Source: Lates calcarifer (lineage: Eukaryota; Chordata; Actinopteri; Centropomidae). From it: DNA of 64,000 bases. Position numbers and translations under genes: made by a program. Where the stretch lies: contig NC_066848.1 in NCBI RefSeq assembly GCF_001640805.2, positions 10,950,396-11,014,395 on the forward strand, read 5' to 3'. The notes under the pieces are model-generated. The model had not been told where the DNA came from, ran no database searches, and saw only the letters and a program-made list of their open reading frames with translations. Position 1 is the stretch's first letter. Each line of letters opens with the position of its first letter. Of this stretch, positions 1-15,622 are shown in pieces.

Positions 1-79
1 CTCTGCTACACTGTAATAATAATTGACAGATTTATTCAGCACAAGCTTGACTTTTCATGGCATGCATGTGGAAACCTAC

Positions 80-179
80 CTTCCTCTTGTTGTTCGGACT
101 CACATACAAGTAGCTCAGTATGGTTTTTGGTCCAACTTTCTCATTAAGTTTCTCATATGTGGTCCCATAATCAGTTGAC
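80..179 (-). CDS. sorcs1: SorCS coding exon 3 (VPS10 domain)
   Basis: 100 nt. Acceptor TTTTAG ends at 180; donor GTAGGT starts at 79. The first base completes the Arg codon of exon 2; then 33 residues follow, including STDYGTTYEKLNEKVGPKT and SYLYVSPNNKRK, which match human SorCS1/3 almost residue for residue. It ends in phase 0. The next exon lies beyond the window. Confidence 0.95.
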
Positions 180-3100
180 CTAAAATTCAATTAGAGGATA
201 AAGTGAATAGGTTGTGGTGCAGAGTAAAGGAGAATGGAGCAACACCTACTAGTTAAGATGCTGATGGTATCATTAAGCACATCAGGCAAGCAGAAAATTG
301 CAACAGCAGAAGTCATGAGGCAATTTGCTAGATGGATGAATATTTTTTTAATTATCAAACTAAACAAGAATATCCTGTGTGGCATGCATGGTGAGGGGAT
401 GAGCTATTATCATTGTTACTATTACTATTATTATTATCATTGATGCTTTGGGGTTTGAGATTTTCATGTTTTATAACTCAAATGGAAGGACATTTGACGA
501 TTTGAGGACATTTACCTGCTGGCTAAAAAAAACCTTGACAACGGCAGCGTTTTTGAGACTTTTTGAAAAGCAGAGATAAACTTGAAAATACTGATTGTCC
601 TCCAAACTGGCACTCCTTTTCATATTTCATTTTAGATGTCATGCAGTGCCACGAAAATAGTTATCAGTATATCTGTTGCCTGGTGACATTTCAGAAACAA
701 GTAATAATGGAATGTTTTATACTGCACAATAAACAAGTTTGTAGATTCCTGGAGTTTTTTATTTTTATAAGATTTTCTGCTTTTAAAGTGTTAAAAGCAT
801 TTGGGAAATATGTAGTCATTATTCTTTATTTAACCTTGGTATATCGATGTTGGTGATGTTATGACCATATTAAAAATCAATACATAACAAAGTATTGCAG
901 TTGTAACAAGGCCTGCACATTTGATGAAGGTGAGAACATATTGAAATGACCATAAAACATTGTTATTACACCAATTAAGGACATATTTCATGTTTTATAG
1001 TTACACACTCAGCTGTCAGTTTGTTAGGTACACCTAGCTAACTCTAATGCAGTCTAATACAACAGTCCGGCAATAAATTCTACTTTCACGAAGGTCATAA
1101 TGTCGAGTTTATGTCAAAACTGTATTAAAGATGTGTTGAATCAACTGTATGATCATTTTGGAGGCTGTAATTTGTAGTGCTGTTGAACTGTTGAACTTGC
1201 TTCACACAAAGAGGTGTGTCTGTTGTTTAGCTGACCCTCATTTATTTGAATGGGGTGGACACAATAATAGGAACACCTGACCAAAAGCACCATAGACTAA
1301 ATCCTCCAAAATGACCAACACCTCTTTAACAGCTATTTCAACCAAACAGTACAGTAGCTTATCCTACATACGTTTGTGACTAGAGAGGTCGAACTCATTT
1401 ATGAATTCTCTGAAGACTCCAAACAGATGCAGTGTGTCATTTCAGGTACAAATAAAACAATTCACATAATTCACATTATTAGGAAATGTAATCTAGCTGA
1501 TAAAACAATGATATGTTTTTGAGCTTTTAAAGAAGGTTCTTAAATCATTTCTAAACAACTGTAACATCTATTTGTTTTCCTGTAGCCTCATTATTCCCAT
1601 AGATGTAAGGGAGACCTTACCTCCATAAAGAACTCTCTGTTACTCTGCCGGTGTTGAAGTCGTAGTATTTTGTCAGCATGAGGATCACCTGCAGAAACAG
1701 ATCAAAAACATTACTGGCTTCGAAGGAGGGCATCATTAGGTTAAAAAACAACAGCAATATACTGTCACATGCTCAGGAACAAAAGAGCCGAGCCATCCAT
1801 GCACGTCTTTTAAACTCCCTGACACACGCGCCTTCATTAAAACCCAGACAAAACTCTATTGTACGTTAACCCGCTGCCCTGCTTATATTAAAGATAAACC
1901 TTGGGCATATTCCCTCAGGATAAGCTGATCACATATGTATAGATGCAAGACTCAGTAGACTATCAGCAAAAGCTACTGGTGAGCTATGAGTAAATGAATA
2001 AATAAGTCGACACTATAATTCAGTCTAGGCACAGAAAGATAGACCTCGTAAATATCATGGACATCTTGTTTAAAGGGGATCATAAAAAGTGTCATAGTGG
2101 TTTACAATACACATGCCTTTCATGAAAAGCTGTAGATTGCACGATGTCTTGTAAATGACTCCAGATATCAATGAATGGTTTACTTTGGTCATGTCCATTT
2201 GCCTGGGTCTAACCTGAAGAGAAACTCTTCTCCTCAGCAAATATCAGAACTTAAATCAAAGCCTGTGTGTTTCTATATGCATGATGCATAAATCCATGTT
2301 TACATGCAAATCCTGTCAGGCAATAATATAAGGGAAATGCAAATATTATAAGAACTTTAGTCCAAAAGAATGCAATTTTCAACAAAGAGTCGTGTCTCTT
2401 TGTTTTATAAAATTTTCAAGAATCCTTTACGTAAAAACAGTTGTTCACATTGTGCCCTTCAGCCTTTACACAAATGAATCTTTAAAGCAATGCCCTGCCT
2501 GCACTCTGCAATCATAAAATCTGCAGATCACACAGCTCCCTCGGGAAGCCTCTCTGGGCATTTTGTTCAGCCTTTCATAGCCATCTTCTAATTATCAAGT
2601 GTTACGAGTGTTTGGGGTAACATTTGCTAAGTAAGAACTCCGTCATGTAAACAAGAAATTTTTCCTTATTTTTTTTTAAAGCCCTGCTCAGAAATTCCAA
2701 ACAGCAGTCATTTTCTAAGCTTTCGCTCAAATCAAACAAGTCAATCCTCTTCATATCTGCTGGATAAAAGCCTGCCTGTCCCATCTCAAAACTAATTGCT
2801 TCAGTGAAATTGAACTGTGACAGACACAAGCTGTGAGCGCACAAGGCACTTCCAGGTCATTTACAATCGACTCCTGCAGTTAGCGGCAAAAACATCACAT
2901 TTTTAAAAGCTAAATTAGTCAATTCCAACTGTCAGATGATATACTTTAAAAAGACAATGACACTGCGATTCTTGAAGGCAAAACACTAGTTGTTAAGTAC
3001 TCCATCCAAAAGGCAATTCGCTATCGGATTCTTTTAATTGATATGGTTAATTCCTTTATCATTGAACAGAATCACCAAAGCCAATGAAACCTAATAAAGG

Positions 3101-5280
3101 GTTGCTGCAGTTACATACAGAAACTCCTGTTGTTATGTGAGCTAACATTTTATTATATACTGTATATTAACTAGGCCTGTAACTAATAATTATTTCCTCA
3201 ACTAATTTGGCCTATAGTGGAAAATACCCATCACTCTTCCTCTTTATTTTGTTGAGTTTGACTAAAATATTTTCTATTTTATTTCTTTATATCACTGGAA
3301 AATATTTCACCTGCATATTAATTCTCTGTGGAGCTACTAATCAATTAATCAACTAATTGTTAAATCTCTAACATTACCTGCTCATTGTGCTAAGAGGCAT
3401 TGTGTGCTGCACACTTTGTGTTCTCTATTATCACGTGTGTCTTTACCTGCAGGCATATACATTTATATTGTGGATATTAAATCATATACCACACTGTTAA
3501 AGTCTCTGAAGAACCTCCTGCTGTTAATAATGCAATGAATTTAAACTTGACAGTTTTGGTTTGGTTCCTAATTATCTGCCCCCTTTTGAATAAGCTGACT
3601 AAGAAACTTCTGACTCTGCTATTACTTTGTGCTGAATGTATGAAACCTTTTATATGAGCTAGTTCAGAGATAATCCACAGAGCTTGTTATAACTATGGTA
3701 CCGACTGTCTAGACTGGGTTGCAGAGATTTATGGTCTCCCAATAAAATGGCCTTTATACCTTCCAAAAGTCATACCCTCATGGACACTGTCATACACAAT
3801 AAAACAACCCGCAGCAGTCTGAAAATTAGGACAAATTATACCCCCCCTTCTGTATGGCAATTAACTTTATGCATTTACTTGGGAAGGATCCAGGATTACA
3901 GTCGGATGTAATTTGCATCCACCTTATTGCTGGCTTGAAAAGTTTCCTGTGTTCTGAGGGATGCTGAAAGCGTTAGGTGAAGCTCCATGGCTGCGGTTAA
4001 TGCACCAGTACAGTGATACAATATTCACTTTGTAGATATTTCTGTGTGAAACAGGTGTTTGAAGTTCAACATGTCACAAAAGCCATTAAATTGTTATTTG
4101 AAATCACTGGACAAAGGCTCTTCTTTTAACCACACACCGGATAATGGCATAACTTAAATAATAATGCTATATGTATTAGCATATCTTTCCCTTTGAATTT
4201 CAACAAAGGTGTCACACTTAATGACAGTCACCATGTAGCACATGGCCCATTAGACTGTATTAGCACCAGCATATCTCTAAACTGGATTACTTGACATCCA
4301 AGAGCAAGCAAATTGATTTTTCAACCTGTAATCCTTTGTAAATCTTAGACCTTGGAGGTAAATGGACTGGGATAAATTTGATCATTATGTAAGAATGAAT
4401 GGAGGCTTAATGGTGACTTAAAGGGCTTAAGGTGAGGAGATTACTGGTGTGAAGTGAATGTGTTGTATGAAGAGAAGGGGTGGGGTAGAGGTGTCAAGAA
4501 GGCAGAAGGGATGGGGGTTCTGTTATTGAGGGACGAAGGAGCGACAGAGTACGCATTACAATTCATTCCCACTCGTTGATCCAGCCTTATCAGCTGTTGA
4601 AATTAAGTTGCCTCATCAATAAAACTGTCATCACGTTTAGCCAAAGCAATTAAACAGATGGATGATTCCATAAAAGCAGTTGTTACAGGACTCACCGACT
4701 TGAATATTAATAATAAAGACAAATATGACATATCAAAAAATGGCCACATGTCTAAGATGTTTCCCTGCTGTTTGCCCACTGCATGGTTTAGTATGCTTTA
4801 CACTTGGTACATGGTAAAATGGTTGATTCAATCAACTTTTTAAAAAAGTTATTTTCTTACTTGAGTTTAGCCATTCAGATTTAGTTTAATTTGCCCTGTT
4901 TCTCTAAGGTTTCTGACTCCATCCTAATACAATGGAAGCAAATGACATTTTGTGGTGCATACAGCATTGCCCTGGTTACTCTAGATAATCCACAGACTCC
5001 TCTGTGAACAATCTTTTATTGACACTTCTTTGTTTCAATTAAAACAACATCATTAATGTTAAGCTCATTGTCAACATCTGTGGATAATCCAGTCATTTGA
5101 ATATTGTTTCTGAAAGGATGAGCTTTTTTTGTTGTTGTTGTTGTTACTGAGGTGAACGAAACCAACAGAGTAACAAGCTGGTAATTTATTCACCCCTTGT
5201 TCTCCTTAAACCTACATTAACTGACTTTGGAGGCAGCACAATGAGCTGTCAACAACACTCACATATTGTCACCCTGTATA

Positions 5281-5350
<70 letters not shown>

Positions 5351-8300
5351 GAAATGTGTGAATGTGCAAAACACTGCTTATTTACACATCCAGCAGACGT
5401 GGAGCAACATTATCATTCATTTGGAGTCGTGTTTGTGTCCATCTGATGACTGTAAGCTCAATATATCACTCTACTTTTGGCTCTACTAACTCCTGAGGGA
5501 AATATCTGGCTCTTTAGCTACTAAATGCTCCGCCATGTTCACCCGACAGTTGCTACCTGTGTCAGTCTGCTCTTTGGTACTGGGCAGGTAGAATACACTG
5601 TGTTTATAGAGCTTTTGCACTGAAAAACAGCTGCCAGAGTAGCAATAGCATGGTAGCGATTTAGTGGTGAGGCTAAATAAAAACATCAGTTATGGGCTGT
5701 AAAAAAACCCAAAATTATGAGCTAAAAGACATCAAAACTCGTCGTAGAGAACTGGGTGATAATTCTCTGCATGTTCATTACTATGAGCGACACATTTCAC
5801 ACACAAGTATGTCATGTGATGCATTGGTAATATGAAAAACCAAAAATAATTACAGCAGCTTTAATTATGAACAATTGAGCTTCACATTTTTGTAGGAAAT
5901 CAAAATTTTGTGTAATGGTGATATTCAAATTGCAGAACTGGTGACAATGTCACAGCGAAGACAAACTAATTGGGAGGAGAAGGGTGAGAACACCTGCCTA
6001 CATCATATTAACACCACAGAAGTGTGAACAGTGTTGAATAAAGGATTCAGGGAAGAAAAAAAAACAAAGCTTAGAAAGCATATTCAAAGACCTCAGGGAC
6101 TGATGTGTATGTATAAAACTTTCGCTTGATAATACCACCACATTAAACAGCATCATTTAACACTTTTAATAAAGAACGGATTGTCTATGTCTATTACATT
6201 GTGTATGGCCCTGAACCTCACTCCACAGCAACAAAAGCCTGCAGGAAAGCACATCCCCGTATACTTCAATACCACCTCGGTGAGACGCGTAATGTACAGA
6301 CGCTTTTGTCTGCCACATCAATTTCTATCAGTTCATTAACAAAGGCAACATTTCCTCGATAGACCAGATGTTGTGCTGAAGCTAGGTTGTTTGAAGTCAG
6401 AGCTGTTGGCTCTCCCATGGATAGCAGGTCACTGCAATCATAAATTATAGAGCAACATCCCAATATCACTTTGCACAAAATAAACTACTAGTATCCTGAT
6501 AAAAGTGAAAATCAAAGTGAGAGAGTGAAGTCACACTGAATAAATGCTCTGAAGGTTGTGAATAAAATTTCATGGCTTTAAGCACTATTAAAATGACACT
6601 TAGTTTTTAAAACATGTAATTCTTGAGGTAATGAAGTTCAGCTATAACGTGACAGGTGGGAACATTCTGTTACCTTTTACAGGGGGTAGTAGCATTGATC
6701 TGTGTGCATCAAACCAGTATTTTAAACAGTAGAGCAGATACTCCATGTTATAGCTACAGCTTCCAAGCAGAACAGCAAGTGTCTGACTTTATTGGACTCC
6801 TCATGTCGAGACAACGACCTTGTGTGAAAGTAGCAGCTCGATTGATAAGTCAACTGAGACGGCTTCCCTGTTCTTTGGGCTTATACTCTCGCATCATTTG
6901 CTTCTTCACCAAAAATGAAAGCCCAGGCAAGTTCAGCAGCTAGGCTTCGGCAGCATGCTGTGCTTGGAAGCATCAGCGTGCACGAGTAGGGGGTCTGATC
7001 AATCCAGGCAAGATTGGACAGCAAGTGGGTAGGTTTTTCAACCCAACCAAAGAGTTGTGCACACTGTGCAAGGATGTTTATGTTTTTTTTTTCTTAAAAA
7101 AAACAAAAAAAACCTCTTAAATCTTCAGCTCTCTGTCTGAAATTTGGAAGTGCTGAGTGAGATGGTAAAAGATTGGTTGCGTGTTGACAAACTAAAAGCT
7201 CCCCAGACTCTTTAATAAAGTGCACTTCCTCTGACATAAATAAAATAAAACAGCTGATTTGATAAATATGCCAGGGAAGAATTTCTCTCATCCATATGTC
7301 TTATTAGACTCACCAACACTGTTTGAAACCTCCTCTTTTGCCAAAATGCATCGCTATAAATCCAAAAACGGAAACTTCAGAGAGTGAATCAAAGTTATGG
7401 TTCTGAATGTGAGGCTTTTCTTGCAGCAGCCAGCTGGTGTAACTCATAAGAACGAGTAATGCAGGTGGCCACTGTAAAATCAAAGTGTTCTGAAACACTA
7501 AATGAGGTGGCAACTGAGCAATAGCCAAAAAAAAGTTTCTAATTCATAGATGGAGCACTGACACACTGACTATATAACACACCAACCAGCTGAGCTGCAT
7601 TTTAATGTTGGTTTATGAGATTTTATCTCATAAAAGAAGTCTAAAACAGATTCTTTGCTTACAAACTGCTGCTTCAGTTATTCTGAGGATAATGCAGCTG
7701 TTCATGAAACCACAGTGAGAACAGGCAATGCAAACATAACAAAAAAATATGAACCTGCACAACATAGGTTTGATTTAACACAAAGAAGTGCAAACACAAG
7801 GAAGGTATGATCACATTAAGCATTGTTCCAGTCAAATTAAGTTTATCCTGGTCTGATGTAAAATCTTTGCCTGATTCGTATGGAATTTCTGCTCTATTAG
7901 ACAGCACTCGGTCGAGAAGAAAGGAAGCCCAGGAGGGAAACACAGCTTGCCGATGAAAAACACACTGCAGGATTTCAAGGCGTCAGAGAACCTCGCCACG
8001 GGAAGGCTTGGTGGCTTGGCAGAGCTAAAGTCAGCCTTCCAGTAGTTGCTGTGCAGAGCTGCATGCTGAGCTTAAAAAAAAAAAGAAAGAAAAAAAACAG
8101 CGCCTCTGTTTATCCATGCAGTGTAAGCAATGCCACATTCACAAATATGTCAGGAAAAATAAATTCTTTGCCTTTAGTTGTCTTAGGGTTGAATCGTGGT
8201 GATACAATTCTTATCATTATGTATTTCATGAATTTATTTATGTTTCTTAAGCAGGACGTGTGATGTTCACTCCCTGAAACAACACCACAGCAATACTCCC

Positions 8301-11300
8301 ACCCCACCCTACCCCCTTACCTCCCCTCTGCAGCCTGTCCATCACAGCCACCCAGGAGAGAGGGGAGCTGATGGAGGTCCATGCTGACAGCATCGGCCAC
8401 AGGGTTGTCTGAGCATGACAACACAGCTATATGAGGGGAACTACATGCATCAGTGTCCAAAACAGGGCTGTTTGCGATGGTATGCTGAGGAGGCAGAATC
8501 AAGGTGGGGGAGATAGGCACAATAACATGGTGAAAAGGTGTTTAGAACTACTCTGAATTAACTATTGACCATATTAAACCTCCCTTTCCTCCCCCTAAGG
8601 TGCAGTATGGAGAGCCAGGGCTGAACAGGTATGATAACTGTCAGGATGGCCTGAACAGTCAACCAAATTAGATATTGCTGTAGTAGGGCGAGCTGTAATT
8701 CCTGGTGTAATTATCCCAAACTGCTTTCTGCTGGGGCTGGACCGATAAGAAATTTGATAAATTGATATACTGCAATAAATATAGTCAGAAATCAATTTTT
8801 ACTATAACCGTATTTACATTAAAAGTAGTATACCTCGTATATAACCAGATACATATTGAAATACATCCATGTTTATATCCTGTAGATTTCATTTGTGACA
8901 GATGGGACAGATTGACACTTGAAGAGTGAAGAGAAAAAGAGAAGAAATCTCTTACAAGTACCACAATCAACCAAAATGTGGCTACTAATACTGCTAAAAG
9001 GATGCAATTTGAGTAGACATGGCTATAATCTGCTACTCTCAGACAAACCAAAGAGCTGCCAATCAAAAAGACAAATTTAATTCATACAAATGTGATTTCA
9101 AACTTGGCTCTGGTATATTTGGCTACCGAACAGTAACTTATGTTGTTTTTATGACATTTATAGAAGATCATAGATAAACCAATAATGGATCTCAGGCCTA
9201 CTTTTTGCATTCCCTTGATTAACCTTGAGAGCTACTTACTGCCCTCTGACCTGTGCATAATCTTGCCTTTTTTATTTATTTAAATCGAGACACAGGACAT
9301 ATTTGTTGTGTGTGTGCTGCATCCACAATGATATTGTTCAAAAGAAGCTTCCAGTCTTTATAAAGGAATAGTCCGATATTTTGGGAAATTATGGTTATTT
9401 GCTCTCTTAACAAGAGTTAGATAAGAAGATCAATACCACTCTCATGTCTCTCTTTCATCTTTGGCTTGCTTTGTTAGCCCATTCACACAAGTTTGCAAGT
9501 ACCCCAAGACTTCAGCACAGTATACTGTATTGCTATTTCAACCAATTTTATCAAAAATATATTTAATGATATCTTTTACTTAATATTTTTCATATATTTT
9601 CAAGTAAGGTGTATTTTTCATTAACATTGTTCTCTCAGTAAGGCCAACGTTGTACTCCAAGTAACAATCGCACTGCTGCCGAATAGTACTTTTGGCAGAT
9701 GTACTATGCTCACTGTGACTCCAGAACTTTTTGTTCAGTGGTATCTCTGGCAAGAAAAAGGGACCTGCAAGTCACAAAGGGAGAAGACGCGACTTTCAAG
9801 TTCTTCAAAACACATATTTTTGCAGTATATTTCATGTGTTACCTTTATTGTGGCTATTTCACATCCCATAATAATGATGTCATAGCACTATTTTGCATAG
9901 GTTTTTTTTATTTCCCAAATTCTGTTTGACATTATTGAAAACCCTGTTTGCATATAACTCACATAGTATGATTTTATTTATTTTGCCTCAAAGTAACAGT
10001 TCACCCATTTTACCTTGGCCGAATCACTTAGTTTAAAGTTAACTTTATATGGCTTGCTTTTACTGTGTCTGGTATCCATTAAGCCACACTGCACAATGAC
10101 TGCAGAATGTACATATAGACAGTAATTTCATCTTTTCAGGGTCAGGGTTAAAATAAATTCCTGTAACCGACATCATGAAATGAGCTAGATTTATCTTTTT
10201 CTTAATCTTGAAAACGCCCTCAACCTGATCTATAACTGATCATTTACCCCTGTTCACCTCTGACAAATGATACAGGTGCTCAAAAACTTAAACATCTCTA
10301 CAAGTATTATCTTTCATGGACTTTTTCTCAAGCATATGTAGTCAAACTATGGTAGCCTCTCACTTTCCACAGGACAATGGAGATTCACTGGATAAAACAG
10401 AATCACTTCAGCAGAATAGGGTAGATGTTTACATTGAATGTACAGAAGATGCACTGACAGCTTGTTCATCTCACAGTACGAGTAAGTCTAATAGACAGTA
10501 AGACCCAGCTCAACAACAAGAAAGACAACAACAGATACTCCCGCGATGCTGGAGTATCAGCGAAGCATTGAGGAAAATCTTAAAGTGGAACCGGAAGAAT
10601 GCCTGAGAGTACAATATTTTATCCACCGTTCAGTCAGTGAGTCATAGAGGCAAGAAGGATTCAGATGAAACTACTGACTGCATACCTGGCCTGGCTCCAG
10701 TTTGCAGAGGCAGATGAGACAATCTACCAAGAGCTCAATGAAGCAGATGAAAAAAACTTCAAGAAATGTCCTGGAAGCTGCAGAGATCTTCATCATCCTG
10801 GCCCCAACACGGAAGAAAAAGAAGGAGAAAATGGTGTCCACTTCAAACTCTAACTTCTTCATGCTTCTGAACACAATTAGGACATGAGTACTCTTTTCCT
10901 CAGTAAAATATCACCTGTGATATCTCTTTAATAATACAGTGTTGCCTCTTCTGTGGAGAATTTTAAGTGATTAACATTATAAGGGTGGCATTTAAAACAG
11001 CTGGATCGAGTGGAAACAAAATGGGACAGATGTGTTCAAGGTCATGGATGGTTGCAGCCTATCCCAGCATGCACTGGGCAGGACAGTTTGACAGTCTCAC
11101 TAGGGCTAATGCAGAATGACAAACACATTCACACCTGCAGGCGATTCAGACTTTCTGATTCACCTTACTTGCATGTCTTTGGACTGTGAGAGGAATCTAG
11201 AGCACCTGAATAAAACCCATTCAAGCACAGGGAAATCAAAAAAAGGGGCTATCACCTTTTTGAAAAGATAAAGTTCAAACTAATTAAAACATGTCATTCA

Positions 11301-14300
11301 TTCAAATGAATTAAATGCAACCCATGTAGCCTAATCCTGAAATATGTCATAGGATTAACATTATTCTGGTCATTTCCTGATCCTAATCCTCTGTCTAACT
11401 TACTTACTGTAAAGTCAAGAGATACTATATGGATTAAACCTGATTTAACAAATTTTAGAACTTTCTGAATTTTAGAAATTCATTTCTGAACAATCAACAA
11501 TCTGGCTGTTGGACAACTGGGTGAAATTCTTGCAGTTTGAGCAGTTCCACAGTCTGATTTCCCACATGGCTGCTGTCAGAAGACTCATTAGAAACTGTGA
11601 GCTTGTTTTAATATTGCTGGAATAGTGTTTCACATGTTGAGGCTACTGTAGCCTTCACTGAGACTGTGCTGTGAGCCAAATAAAACTGAGGACCATCTGT
11701 ACAGTGGAGTTGTACAAAGTAATGCTGCTTTTTCTCTTTTTGTCAACACTGTTAAGGATGCAGGCTCCTTGTTTGAACAACTTCGCTGGAATTGTCAATG
11801 TGAAAAATCAATCGAGGGGGGGGGTTGTGCTTACATTCAGCGTGGGCACCTTTGTCGCGACCTTTCGACTAATCCGTACAGTGTGAACAAAGAAGTCATA
11901 CATTTTGGCTGTGCAGAATGGATGATTTAAAAGGCCTTACATTTCCTGCTGCAAAACATGTTTTGCTCTCGGCTAATTGCTCAAGAAAGCCCAGCAGTCC
12001 TTTGATTAAGATCCCCTGCCACACGAGTTGAATGAAATTATCTATCTATTGGCTCATGTAGGTAAACCATTCAAGGCTATGGCAGTTTGAATGCAAGAGA
12101 TCTTCTGAGTAATACCACAGGCTTCCTTTCTCAAATGAAATTATATTAATTTGTTACAATATCTTTCATTGTTATCAAATCCTTGAAGCGTGCCAATTAA
12201 TTTTTGGACACTTCTTATTGAAATGTTTCATGTTGCAGACAATAAGCGTATGAATGAGTGTGGCAGCAGCACATGAACTGAGCACTCTCTTGCATTTTCC
12301 TTGGAATTGCATGTTGATTGAAAAGCTGAAATGACATAGCGCAGCTTTGTTTTCAAACCGTGATAATTGGACAAAATGATAAAAGAACTGTAAGAGCCAC
12401 TAACTATATAGGACTCAACTGTAAATTAAAGACAAAATGAAATCCTAGAAATTGGAAATGAAAACTATATATCAAAACAAATCAATCACAAGCTCAGAAA
12501 ATGTGTTTCACAGACTGTATGTACAAATTGGCTGACCTTCTGAAAGCCTGAAATGCTATAAACCAATTATCAGGTTTCAAAATATAGGCGGTACACGATA
12601 GCTATAATGAAGAAATGTCTGGAGTTTTGAGAAGTGTTGCCAGGATGAAAACTTGATTTCATGTATGACAACTGCCTGAAGTGTCAAAACAGGGCAGCAC
12701 TTTCCTATACAAACTGAGTCACATTAACAAGCCGGAGGAGATATTAGGTATATGAGCACACTCACCAGCACCCAAACCCTTTCTTTACTTGTTGTCCAGT
12801 TTATCTACTTATTAATTTTGCCCCGCTCTCTTAATTCAGTCCTTTAAGACGGGGTTGCCTATTGATGTGTGACTGGCTACCTTAAACCTCCCTCCCATCT
12901 TCTCATACTTAAGGAAACGGATTACAGTCATTATGACTTAACTGTCTGAACAAAGGCATTTAACTTGTGAAAGGAAAATTGGGCAATTTTGAAAGGGACA
13001 ACCACTTTATATAGAACTCTAAAAAGTACACCAGCTGGAAAATCTGTGCGCTGCCTCTGCGACCACCTGGCCTGCACCTACTCAGTGATAAAGGGTGCGG
13101 CATGTAGCAGAAGTGAGAAACACGCACACACATAATGTTGTGAGTAGGCGGGATGAGACTCTGTGCCATCGGGGGGGGGGGATTTCTCAAAGCAGAGCTA
13201 GAAAGTTTACCATATCACTGTGAAAAAGATTATACGCCTAATCCTGGTGATCAAAGACAAACATCTGAATAGCAGGTTTAGCTGAGTATTTACTCATGCA
13301 TGCTTTTGATGTTTTCTGATTGTTACTAAGAATAAACAAAATTTCCTCAAATATGAGACTTTTAATTCATATTGTATGACTTGCTGATCCTTATACACTA
13401 CCCCACAGGATACTAACACCCTTACAGTATACTATAATGTATGTAAAGTTTAATAGTTTGACACTATGGCTAATATGCTCATTCACTTCATAGCTGAGAG
13501 TTAGATGAGAAGATGGATACCACTCTCATATCTGTATGCTAAATATGAAGCTAAAGCTAGCAGGTGATTAGTTTACAGCTCAGCATAATGAATGAAAACA
13601 GGGAGAAACAGCTAAGGAACCCAAGAAATGGTTCTGACATTCAACTGACTTGGAACACTACAACCACTTCTTTGTGCACAGATTAAACATAGTAAGATAA
13701 AAAAAAAAAACCCTGTTAATTAGTATAATTTTGAGGTGGTGGTAAATGGGACAGAGCCAGGCTAGCTGGCTCTAGGTTTTTGGTTTATTTTATTCTTTTC
13801 TCTTTTCTGCAGTTTCTCTTTTTTGCAACAACCAGTCAAATCTGATTTGTTTATCCAGTATTACATAAGTTGAATATTTTTGAAAAACATTTCAGGTTCA
13901 GTTCTGGTCCTTCTCTCTCACTGCAGTACGTTTTACTGGCCTTGTGAAATGGACTGGTCTTGCTGAATGTGTTATAATCGGTTTCATTAAAACATGACAG
14001 GCAGAAAATTTGATGTAATTTCGTCATTTTGAAATATAACTTCCTTTCTTTTTTGTTAAGTTGAGGGAAATTATACTGATCTCATATTCTTCTAAAACCA
14101 CATGCGGCCCATGGATTATGATATCCTTGTCTGTAAAACCAAATGGTGCAAATGCCTTAAACTCACTCACAGTCTGTCTGCACTCAATAAATACATGAGT
14201 AATAACTTTCTAAACCAGAAATGATAATTTTTGTCATTTTTAAGCTAAAATGTCAAATATTCTTTCAGCTTCTCTGGCAGACAAAACCATTAATTGATCA

Positions 14301-15584
14301 AAATAAAAATAAAAATTGGCAGATAAATCACTTATTAATTAATGGTTTGTTGCACCCCTACAAGACTACAAACTATTGCTAAGCCCCAGGGCTGAAAAAG
14401 ATGCACTATGCAAGAATCTTGGATCTCTGGCTCCCCAGAATAAAGCATTGGCACTATATGATCAGCATTCTTTCATTTCAGAAATATTGCCGGGGGCAAG
14501 TTCAGCCAGCAAGATGCCAAAAAGCTAATTCATGGTTACATCTCAAGTCAGACAGACTACTACACATTTCACTGGTGTTACTGATTTAGGGGCTACAAAT
14601 AATATAAATTCTGCTGCTTGACTCCTGACCAAAACAAAAACAAAACAAAACAAACAAAAAAAAAACTGTGAGCATGAGAGTGTGGTTTTAGCTCAACTTG
14701 ACATGGCTCCAAGTATCTTTTAGAATTGATTTTAAAGTCCCTTTGCTTGTATATAAAGCTCTGAATGGATGAGCTCACATCGCAGACCCCCTGTTGTCTT
14801 AAGTGCCTTCACGTTCACTCACATCCTCCACTGTGGGTTGTTCCAAGTTCAGAACCACAGACATGAGACATTTTCATATTCCCAGACTGTGGAGTGCCAT
14901 TCCCCTGAATATTAGGGAGACAGGGAGCATTTTTAAGCAAACGCTTAAAACACGTCTATTTCTGATGGTTTTCAACTAGTCATTTAAACTTGGAATGTTT
15001 CTCTCGCTCCCTCTCTCTCTCTGTACATATTGTTTTACCAGTGTGGTGCCATTTTGGATTTCATTTTACTTGTCATTTCTCTCAATTGTAAAGAATTTGA
15101 AGTTACAGTCTTTGTATGAAGAATGCTATAGAAGTTACTATTGTTATTCCCACCTATGTAGGTGCTGTGTAATGGCTACCTCAGATATAGCTTAAGATCT
15201 GCTTAACTTCTGTTTGAGAACACAATGCATCAGTCAGTGACCCATATATTAACCTATTGTAGCATCACCCACAGAGCAGGTATAAAGCTCTAGCAAAGAG
15301 GACAGGTAGGTTTATTGATTTCACTTAAGCACAAAATGTAGGCCTATAGCCAACTGCCAAAATCAGTGACTTGACAAAAAAACAACACAATGTGCCTTTG
15401 TGTGTGTGTGAATAAATGGAAAACAGAAGAAACATATAATTCCCTTTAAACTCTATGCAGAACACTAAATTTACATTTACATCATTCTGACTTTTTTTTC
15501 TTTTTCCTTTAAACTTCAGACTACCTGCCAGATCAGCTAATCAATAAACAATAGAACAGAGAGGGTGGGTGTGTATGTGTGTGT

Positions 15585-15622
<38 letters not shown>

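Noticed and set aside
5282..5349. Alternating TA tract as a possible origin or Z-DNA regulatory site
   Set aside because: Ordinary vertebrate microsatellite; nothing nearby supports function.
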